From Phocaeicola massiliensis B84634 = Timone 84634 = DSM 17679 = JCM 13223 (GTDB lineage: Bacteria > Bacteroidota > Bacteroidia > Bacteroidales > Bacteroidaceae): 64,000 nucleotides of DNA. The position numbers were made by a program, and so were the translations under genes. The notes under the pieces were generated by a model. It was not told the origin of the DNA, searched no databases, and saw nothing but the letters and a program-made list of their open reading frames with translations. This document shows, piece by piece, positions 57,789 to 64,000 of this stretch (position 1 is the stretch's first letter; the number at the start of each line of letters is the position of its first letter). The DNA lies in assembly GCF_000382445.1 (NCBI RefSeq), contig NZ_KB905472.1, positions 2,935,603 to 2,999,602 of the forward strand. Direction: 5' to 3'.

Positions 57789-59462
57789 ATGAAACTGAAA
57801 TATATACTTTATATGGCGGCTGCCCTGTCTCTGACAGGCTGTAATGACTCTTTTTTGGAAAGAGGTCCGCAAAATTTGAACGACCAGAGTTTTTGGGTAT
57901 CTGTCAATGACCTGAAAGCCTATGCCAATGCCTTTTATGGCCTGATACCGGGAGGAGTCAGTGTTCTGGATGACACGGACAGTGACATCCAGGTCCCTAA
58001 CAATATCAATTCTTTCCTATGGGGACAATATGTTGTACCTACAGAAGGTGGCGTATGGCAAAAATCAAACTGGCAGAACATTCGAAACATCAATTATTTC
58101 ATGACACATTATCAGAGTGTGCAGGCTGCCGAAGCGGATGTCAATATTTATGTAGCCGAAATGCGTTTCTTCCGTGCACTGGAATATTTCAACAAGATTC
58201 AACTTTTGGGAGACGTGCCCTGGCTGGAAGTTGACCTGAATGTGGACAGCGAGGAACTGTACGGTCCGAAGATGAAGAGAAACCAAGTGTTCCAAAAAAT
58301 CATCGAAGACCTGGATTTCGCCATCCAATGGCTTCCGGAAGCAGGCAGTGAAGAAGCCAACCGTCTGAATAAGAACATAGCCAGACACGTAAAGGCACGT
58401 TTCTGCCTGAATGAAGGTACCCATTATAAATACCATAATGAATTGGAATATGCCTCAGAAGCAGAAAAGTGGTTGCAAATGGCTGCAACTGAGAGTGACA
58501 AGCTTATCACATCAGGAAGATATGAAATCTATAATACGGGCCATCCACAAGAAGACTATTTCAATATGTACCGCATAGACGACAAAAGCGACCTGAAAGA
58601 GGCCGTCCTCTATGTGGATTATAAGACGGACATACGTGAACACAACATGGCCGCTGCAGGACGTGAGGCCGGATGCGGTTTCTCCAAAAGTTTTGTAGAA
58701 AGCTTCCTTTGTTCGGACGGTCTTCCCATTTCACTTAGTAATAAATATTTAGGCGATGAAACAATGAGAAAGGAAACGGCCAACCGTGACCCCCGTCTGA
58801 AACAGCTGATCCTCACCAACGATTTTCCGACAAACGTGACAGATGACCTGAAGGACTCTACTTTTGTAGTGAATGAAGATGAGTTTATCACCCAGCACTG
58901 TTTCACAGGATACAGACCTATCAAAGGATTCAATCCCATATACTCACAGGCGTTGTATATGAAAAGCTCCTTCGATGGCATCGCTTACCGTTATGCAGAA
59001 ACCCTGCTGATCAATGCGGAAGCAAAAGCGGAATTGAATACCATTACCGATGCGGATTTGGATAGAACTATCAACCAATTAAGAGACCGTGTTGGAATGC
59101 CTCACCTGACAGTAAATGTAGGCTTTACCGATCCCAAATGGCCGGACTGGGGATACAGTCTGAGTCCTATTTTGCAAGAGATCCGTCGTGAACGCTGCAT
59201 TGAGTTGGCAGGAGAAGGCTTCAGATTCAATGATCTGAAACGTTGGAAAGCCGGTAAAGTGCTCAATAATGTACTGACTTATGTGGGGAAAAGAAAACCA
59301 GACGGTAATCTGGCCATTGTATATCCCAACTACACAAATCCCGACCTTTCATATCAGGCAGGAAAAAGCCGTACTTGGGAAGACAAGATGTACCTTTATC
59401 CGATTCCGACTGGAGAACTTCAGAGAAATCCGCAATTGTTACCACAGAATCCGGGATGGTAA
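57789..59462 (+). CDS. SusD/RagB-like glycan-binding lipoprotein (second locus)
   Basis: A 557-residue lipoprotein (lipobox LTGC, Cys18) with SusD motifs: DSFLERGPQNLNDQSFWVSV, EMRFFRALEYFNKIQLLGDV, RYAETLLINAEAKAEL and the C-terminal RRERCIELAGEGFRFNDLKR. It binds the glycan over the SusC pore. It is followed by a clear terminator, so the GH29 gene may have its own promoter or depend on read-through. Confidence 0.95.
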   Translation: MKLKYILYMAAALSLTGCNDSFLERGPQNLNDQSFWVSVNDLKAYANAFYGLIPGGVSVLDDTDSDIQVPNNINSFLWGQYVVPTEGGVWQKSNWQNIRNINYFMTHYQSVQAAEADVNIYVAEMRFFRALEYFNKIQLLGDVPWLEVDLNVDSEELYGPKMKRNQVFQKIIEDLDFAIQWLPEAGSEEANRLNKNIARHVKARFCLNEGTHYKYHNELEYASEAEKWLQMAATESDKLITSGRYEIYNTGHPQEDYFNMYRIDDKSDLKEAVLYVDYKTDIREHNMAAAGREAGCGFSKSFVESFLCSDGLPISLSNKYLGDETMRKETANRDPRLKQLILTNDFPTNVTDDLKDSTFVVNEDEFITQHCFTGYRPIKGFNPIYSQALYMKSSFDGIAYRYAETLLINAEAKAELNTITDADLDRTINQLRDRVGMPHLTVNVGFTDPKWPDWGYSLSPILQEIRRERCIELAGEGFRFNDLKRWKAGKVLNNVLTYVGKRKPDGNLAIVYPNYTNPDLSYQAGKSRTWEDKMYLYPIPTGELQRNPQLLPQNPGW

Positions 59463-59506
59463 ATGTAGTGACAACGGATTTACAAGCTGTGATTTAGATT
59501 GACAAA

Positions 59507-59544
59507 GAGACCGCCATGGGCAAATATATGTACCGGTGGTCTCT
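59507..59544 (+). terminator. Terminator after SusD
   Basis: AGAGACCGCC pairs with GGTGGTCTCT (59535-59544; one G-U), 18-nt loop, then CTTCATTTTG. Confidence 0.7.
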
Positions 59545-59640
59545 CTTCATTTTGTCAGCCCGGTCACGGCATTGATGAGTAAAATCCCTCAAAACAGATA
59601 AATTCAAGTATGTCAGTATTCTATCAAATATTTTATAACA

Positions 59641-60426
59641 ATGAGAAAGATAATCTTAACCGCAGCCTTGGTTTGCGCCTTTTTAGGTGCACAAGCTCAG
59701 GAGTACTATGAGAAACAAGTGACCTTCCCCGTCGGGGCGACTTTGGAACAGAAAGTGGATATGGCTTCCCGCCTGGTGCCCACTCCGCAACAGTTGGCAT
59801 GGCAACAAATGGAGTTTACCGCTTTCCTGCATTTTGGTATCAATACGTTTACCGGCAATGAATGGGGAAGCGGAAAAGAAGATCCTGCTGTCTTCAATCC
59901 CACCGAACTGGATTGCGAACAATGGGTGCGCTCACTGAAAGAAGGCGGTTTCAAAATGGCGATTATTACGGCCAAGCACCATGATGGTTTCTGCCTTTGG
60001 CCTACTAAGACAACCAAACATTCTGTGGCCAATTCTCCGTGGAAGAATGGCAAAGGAGACGTTGTCCGTGAGTTGCACGACGCCTGCGACAAGTACGGCA
60101 TCAAGTTTGGTGTTTACCTGTCTCCATGGGATCGTAATGCCGAATGTTATGGCGATTCTCCCGCATACAATAAATTCTTTATCGAACAGCTCACCGAGCT
60201 TCTGACCAATTACGGTGAAGTGCACGAAGTTTGGTTTGACGGTGCGAATGGAGAAGGTCCCAACGGCAAGAAGCAGATTTATGATTGGGATGCCATCTTG
60301 AAAACCATCCGCCGACTGCAACCGAAAGCCGTGACAGCCATTATGGGTGATGATGTACGCTGGGTGGGCAACGAACGTGGTATCGGGACGGGCCACGGAA
60401 TGGAGTGCAACAGCTTTGATGCCTAA
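59641..60426 (+). pseudogene. GH29 alpha-L-fucosidase, N-terminal part
   Basis: The first 261 codons of a GH29 fucosidase: signal peptide (ending GAQAQEYY), then the barrel with FTAFLHFGINTFTGNEWG, AIITAKHHDGFCLWPTKTTK and the nucleophile Asp200 in EVWFDGANG. At GGG 60385-60387 there is one G too many compared with the family sequence GIGRATEWSA, so the frame goes into a stop. The remainder is in the +1 frame (next entry). With the base removed it would be an intact enzyme of about 620 residues. Confidence 0.8.
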
Positions 60427-61501
60427 TTCTTATCCGGGTTCTGATGAAATCTATAAGAGATTGGACATAAATGCCATGTCCAAGGATTTGGGAAGCCGTG
60501 AATTAATGTCTAAAGCATCGCACTTGTTTTGGTATCCGTCGGAAGTGGATGTATCTATCCGCCCGGGATGGTTCTATCATGCCGAACAGGACAAACAGGT
60601 ACGTTCACTGGCCAATTTGGTGAACATCTATTATCACTCCGTAGGCTGCAACTCTGTTTTATTATTGAATATTCCACCCGACAAGCGTGGCTTGATACAC
60701 GAGAATGATGTAAAACGTATCAAAGAGCTGGCTGAATACATCAAGAAGACCTTTGCCGACAATAAAGTTGAGAAGGGAAAAACAGCATGGACAGCCCAAG
60801 TGGGCGATACCAAAGAATACAAAGTCAGAAAGAATGCACTGGTCAATACTTTTCTGATTCAAGAAGATATCACAAAAGGCCAGCGTGTGGAAGGTTTCAC
60901 GGTGGAAGTGTTTAGCAATGGCGCATGGCATCATGCAGGCAAGGGAACCACAGTGGGATACAAACGGTTGCTTACTTTCTCGGACAGCCATGCGGAAAAG
61001 GTCAGAGTGACTGTCACCGGTGCCCGTGGAGATGCCAACATCAGCAACATTGGTTTATACTATGCCGAACCATTAATCGACAATACAATTAAAGTATCCC
61101 TGAGCGACATTCCGGTAGATGATTGGAAAACAGTGGGCATGGATGCAACAGCAGCTATTGACGGCAAGCAGGAAACCGTATGGAAAACCGATACTCTGAC
61201 TTCTTTGGTGGTTGACATGGGTAAGGATGTGGAAATATCCGGCTTCAGTTATACTCCTGCACAAAAGGAAGATCTGACCGGAACCATTTATAAATATAAC
61301 TTTTATGTCAGCCGGAACGGGAAGGAATGGACGAAATGCGATACCACAGGTGAATTCAGCAATATCATGCACAACCCTGTCCCTTACTTTGTACGCTTCG
61401 GCAAGACTTATCCGGCCCGTTATTTCAAACTGGAGCCTGTTGCCGAAATAAACAGTAAGGCGGCAACAGCTGTTGGCGAAGTGGGAGTACTGCTTAAATA
61501 A
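60347..61501 (+). pseudogene. GH29 alpha-L-fucosidase, C-terminal part
   Basis: The +1-frame continuation, reading RATEWSATALMPNSYPGSDE and LFWYPSEVDVSIRPGWFYHA, then VLLLNIPPDKRG. After the barrel comes a beta-sandwich of the discoidin/F5-8 type (SGFSYTPAQKEDL, YFKLEPVAEINSKAATAVGE), often a sugar-binding module on GH29 enzymes. True homology begins at about 60385. Before that it is the wrong frame of the first half. Confidence 0.8.
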
Positions 61502-62410
61502 ACACACAAATAAGCTATAAAGTACGGCAAACATTAACCGATTTATGAACGTGGAATTATTTAACTGCCGCTTTTTCTGTATGATATTTAATACTGTACT
61601 TTTTTCCAGACATGTATAATAATTGAAATTTTCTATTATAGTGGTGTATTATGGTTTGTGAAAATAATAATGCACCTTATTCAGATTGATTATCCAAATA
61701 AACTTATTCTTGTTTCCGAGAAAAAGAAGATTATACGACCGGAAAAACAACAAGGCTCCACTCGAAGAAAAGCAAACGATTGAAGCGAACTGCCGCTTGG
61801 GAAGCAAAAGATCTAAATTCCTATCTACAGTCCTAAAAGGCTAGGACGTATGGGAAAGCAAAAAACTGCTGAGTAAATAAAGAAAAGGGGTATAGCTGCC
61901 GAAAAGAGGTTGTTCGGCATGACCGAAGCTCGGATGCCTCACCGTTTTTCAACAATTTCGTTTTAAGCACGAAAAACAGAATGTTCATTGTTCCTTGTTT
62001 CATCACTTTTGTTTTTTGAGGTGTTACATTCAATTGTTTCGTCAAAACCGGATGGCATGAGGACATGGAGCGAAATGTTAAATTCGGTGGCTTTTTTGAG
62101 GGACTTGTGGAAAAGCCATAAAAATCCCATTTTTCTCAGGTTCGAATTGCCTTTTGTATCCCGGGTTCGATTCCTTTTTTTATCCCGATGGGAAATACCG
62201 AATTTTTAAGTTTCTTTCACTTTTTAGACTTCATCCGGTCATGTGTGCAAAATTACTTTTTCACACCAGAGATTGGGATTGTCAAACAATTGAAAAACAA
62301 TGAAGTATGGTACATATTTATGGCTTTTTCAAAAGCCTTTAAAAAAGCCACTGAATTGGCGAAATCCAACTTCACAAATATGTAGCGGAATGCGTAGTGA
62401 GGGTAAAAAA
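61502..62410. other. Gene-poor stretch before the tRNA genes
   Basis: About 900 bp without a convincing gene. Short frames in both directions have no recognisable motifs. It may hold remains of mobile DNA. The end near 62400 is the start of a terminator hairpin. Confidence 0.5.
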
Positions 62411-62414
62411 AAAG

Positions 62415-62444
62415 AACCCTTGAACTATCTCTAATTCAAGGGTT
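62415..62444. terminator. Terminator hairpin beside tRNA-Phe
   Basis: AACCCTTGAA pairs perfectly with TTCAAGGGTT, 10-nt loop. A-rich on the left and T-rich on the right, so it can terminate in both directions, including the minus-strand tRNA-Phe transcript. Confidence 0.8.
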
Positions 62445-62468
62445 TTCTAAAATTGAAAAGCTTTTTGG

Positions 62469-62541
62469 TGGTGCCACCAGGAATCGAACCGGGGACACAA
62501 GGATTTTCAGTCCTTTGCTCTACCAACTGAGCTATGGCACC
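62469..62541 (-). tRNA. tRNA-Phe (GAA)
   Basis: On the minus strand: acceptor GGTGCCA / TGGCACC, D-arm TAGCTCAGTTGGTAGAGCA, anticodon loop CTGAAAA (anticodon GAA), T-loop GGTTCGATTCC and an encoded 3' CCA (62466-62468). All arms pair. Confidence 0.95.
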
Positions 62542-62667
62542 ATTGTTTCTCGTTTGCGGTTGCAAAGGTAGGCATATTTTTTGAATCTACAAATTTTTTG
62601 CAAATTTTCTGCCAAATTCTTTTTGGTTTCAAAAAAATGATTTACCTTTGCACTCGCAAAACAGAAA

Positions 62668-62740
62668 CGGAATGTAGCGCAGTTGGTAGCGCACTACGTT
62701 CGGGACGTAGGGGTCGGGCGTTCGAGTCGCCTCATTCCGA
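62668..62740 (+). tRNA. tRNA-Pro (CGG)
   Basis: Acceptor CGGAATG / CATTCCG, D-arm TAGCGCAGTTGGTAGCGCA, anticodon stem CTACG / CGTAG with loop TTCGGGA (anticodon CGG), T-loop GTTCGAGTC. The 3' CCA is not encoded. A terminator follows. Confidence 0.95.
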
Positions 62741-62746
62741 CAGAGA

Positions 62747-62780
62747 ACGGCAAGCAGTGAAAATTGCTTGTCGTTTTTTT
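62747..62780 (+). terminator. Terminator after tRNA-Pro
   Basis: ACGGCAAGCA pairs with TGCTTGTCGT (62765-62774), 8-nt loop, T-run follows. Confidence 0.85.
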
Positions 62781-62819
62781 TACCTTCGCAAACCGCTGTA
62801 AAGGCTCAGTTGATATGGC

Positions 62820-63050
62820 TCAGTCTGAAAACTTGGCTGCTTTATTGGTCAGAATCGTATAAACATCTCCATTGCTCAGGCAAGTTTCATCCAAAGAAAG
62901 GTTTTCTCCAATGTTTTCAGGATAAAGGAGGTAGTCATGCGCATATTCGAGCTGATCCCGGTTCCGGTAATCACTGATTTTCTCCTTGTATTGTTTACGA
63001 AGAGTCTGTCCTTTTACGCCATAACGTTCCGCAAGCACACAGATGCTCAC
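62820..63050 (-). pseudogene. ISAon1-family transposase, truncated second frame
   Basis: 76 codons (ERYGVKGQTLRKQYKEKISD, GENLSLDETCLSNGDVYTIL) equal the start of the ISAon1-type transposase, including the first acidic residues of its core (LSLDET). The family protein is about 300 residues long, so most is missing. The sequence ends abruptly near the tRNA-Pro terminator. Confidence 0.68.
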
Positions 63051-63060
63051 AGGAGTAGAT

Positions 63061-63411
63061 TCAATCTCCTTCTTTTAAAAAAGAAACGAACTCAGAATTG
63101 AGCCGTGTACCGTCAAATTCGGATAAATCCCAGTCATAACTGAAGATTTCATTGGAAGACTTGTCAAGCCATTTACGTTTACGAACATGGAGATAAGTGG
63201 CGCGACCACGAATAGGATAGTCTTGGATTGTACGATACTCACCAAAACCATAGGATATGATATCCGGGTTGGACTTATCTTCTTTTAGCTGAACTTTTTT
63301 TTCATCAAGATAAATATCAAAACGGTCAGCACTCTTGTCGAAATTGACAATATCAAAGTTGTCTATAAGCACATCCGGAAGGATGGCACGAAGGAATCGT
63401 TCGGGTTTCAT
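63061..63411 (-). CDS. ISAon1-family transposase N-terminal region protein
   Basis: A complete 116-residue first frame (MKPERFLRAILPDVLIDNFD, DRFDIYLDEKKVQLKEDKSN, RGRATYLHVRKRKWLDKSSN) of the ISAon1 family. It is read first and is followed after 10 bp by the truncated second frame, in a different phase. With the main transposase broken, the element is inactive. The left boundary is close to 63420. Confidence 0.78.
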   Translation of the reverse strand: MKPERFLRAILPDVLIDNFDIVNFDKSADRFDIYLDEKKVQLKEDKSNPDIISYGFGEYRTIQDYPIRGRATYLHVRKRKWLDKSSNEIFSYDWDLSEFDGTRLNSEFVSFLKEGD

Positions 63412-63482
63412 AAAACAAAGGTAAGCAAAGATAGCTAATTTTAAAACTTACCAACCAGATATTTCCGCTGAGCCATAAAAAC

Positions 63483-63510
63483 AACGCTTCCATTAATACC
63501 GGGAGCGTTT
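63483..63510 (-). terminator. Short terminator after the VirE-like gene
   Basis: AACGCT pairs with AGCGTT (63504-63509) with a T-run on the minus strand. Only a 6-bp stem. Confidence 0.45.
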
Positions 63511-63551
63511 CTTTTTGTATATGCGTCCCGTCACCTTATCTCGCATTGTTA

Positions 63552-64000
63552 TTAGCATGCCACCACCCGATACACATTCCCCTTGGCGGTATGTACTCGC
63601 TCGCCCAACTGCGGCAGGATGCGGCTCAGACTGTAGGCGGTCATGCCTCTCATGACCGAAGGATGGGCAGACTTCATCCGCTCGAATAATTGGGTGGCGG
63701 AAAGGGTCAGCACTTCCTGCGGATGGTCCGCTTCCGTGGCTAAGCGGAAGCAAAGGCGGAATACCTCCTCTTCGGGTATGTGTTTGTAGAACAGGGCGTT
63801 GTGCTGCTGGATGGCTTGCTCTTCTTCCTTGTTGAACCAGCTTCGTTCACCGGACAGGAGTTCCGCTTTGAGTTGGGCGTACAGCTGTTCATGCTCCACA
63901 GGTGTGACGCAGTCAATGGCGTGCTCCAAGCTGACACAGAGGAAGCGGCGCGAGCCGGTGCGGTCTACCAGCAGGTCTTCCCGGTTGCTGGTGCCGATGA
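63552..64000 (-). CDS. VirE/DUF3874-type protein, C-terminal part
   Basis: The last 149 codons of a gene that runs off the right edge. It includes IGTSNREDLLVDRTGSRRFL, a segment typical of the C-terminal end of the VirE ATPase-like domain, and then the DUF3874-like tail (FNKEEEQAIQQHNALFYKHI, FERMKSAHPSVMRGMTAYSL, GNVYRVVAC). Such proteins are primase/helicase-like and are found in Bacteroides mobile elements. It is GC-rich relative to its left neighbours. Confidence 0.72.
   Translation of the reverse strand, partial: IGTSNREDLLVDRTGSRRFLCVSLEHAIDCVTPVEHEQLYAQLKAELLSGERSWFNKEEEQAIQQHNALFYKHIPEEEVFRLCFRLATEADHPQEVLTLSATQLFERMKSAHPSVMRGMTAYSLSRILPQLGERVHTAKGNVYRVVAC

Noticed and set aside
61833-62385. 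Short frames on both strands before the tRNA genes
   Set aside because: No start signals, conserved motifs or codon pattern; treated as non-coding.
63061-63080. Programmed frameshift at TTTTTTAAAAG in ISAon1
   Set aside because: The second frame is offset by +1 and not -1, so the slippery heptamer does not join the two frames.
63493-63753. 86-codon minus-strand frame
   Set aside because: It is a shadow of the VirE-like gene in another frame.

Overview
This window looks like chromosomal DNA of a gut Bacteroides or close relative. The evidence is two SusC/SusD pairs, many secreted glycosidases (GH2, GH29, GH31, three GH92, GH130, and a GH109-like protein), -7 promoter boxes of the Bacteroidetes form TAnnTTTG, beta-barrel and lipoprotein signal sequences, and relics of Bacteroides insertion sequences and conjugative elements. 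No species is assigned.

Layout. 1-4.3 kb: start of an ion channel gene, a secreted GH2 beta-galactosidase, a set of tandem palindromes and a small secreted protein with a broken 5' end. 4.3-8 kb: a GH109-like/GH130 pair, a small membrane protein and an endonuclease/phosphatase-type lipoprotein. 8-11.5 kb: an S-layer-like surface lipoprotein, its AraC-type regulator, and upstream a 175-bp invertible promoter currently facing away from them. 11.7-15.2 kb: K+ channel, MITE-like repeat, outer-membrane barrel, MscS channel and a His/Asp-rich secreted protein. 15.2-22.1 kb: three tandem GH92 alpha-mannosidases whose promoter closely resembles that of the GH130 gene, suggesting one mannoside (N-glycan or mannan) regulon. 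22.3-28.4 kb: membrane protein, split lysine exporter with a possible structured leader, AraC regulator, and a cytochrome/TolB-like lipoprotein coupled to a membrane protein. 29.1-36 kb: SusC/SusD with an arylsulfate sulfotransferase, then a glycosidase fragment. 36-42 kb: a GH31 enzyme and a DUF4832-like secreted protein.

38.5-48 kb is an AT-rich patch of decayed mobile DNA (DUF2971 fragment, deleted IS982 relic, IS110 relic, second MITE copy, IS66 and AlbA-type fragments). It surrounds a large SIR2-domain protein of the anti-phage type that is split by a frame change. 48.8-52 kb carries a second AraC plus S-layer-like lipoprotein module, paralogous to the one at 8-11 kb but with a fixed promoter facing it. 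52.2-54.1 kb is a remnant of a conjugative or mobilizable element (two excisionase-like HTH genes, a ParA-like tail, a DUF3408 gene interrupted at an A7 slippery site, and a DUF4122/TraD-like gene). 54.6-61.5 kb is a second SusC/SusD locus with a GH29 fucosidase broken by one extra G. 62.4-64 kb holds tRNA-Phe and tRNA-Pro, a truncated ISAon1-type element and the end of a VirE-like gene.

The most notable system is the two-module surface-layer set. One copy sits behind an invertible promoter whose inversion would also take apart the terminator hairpins at both ends of the switch. The split SIR2 protein and the shared GH92/GH130 promoter are next in interest.
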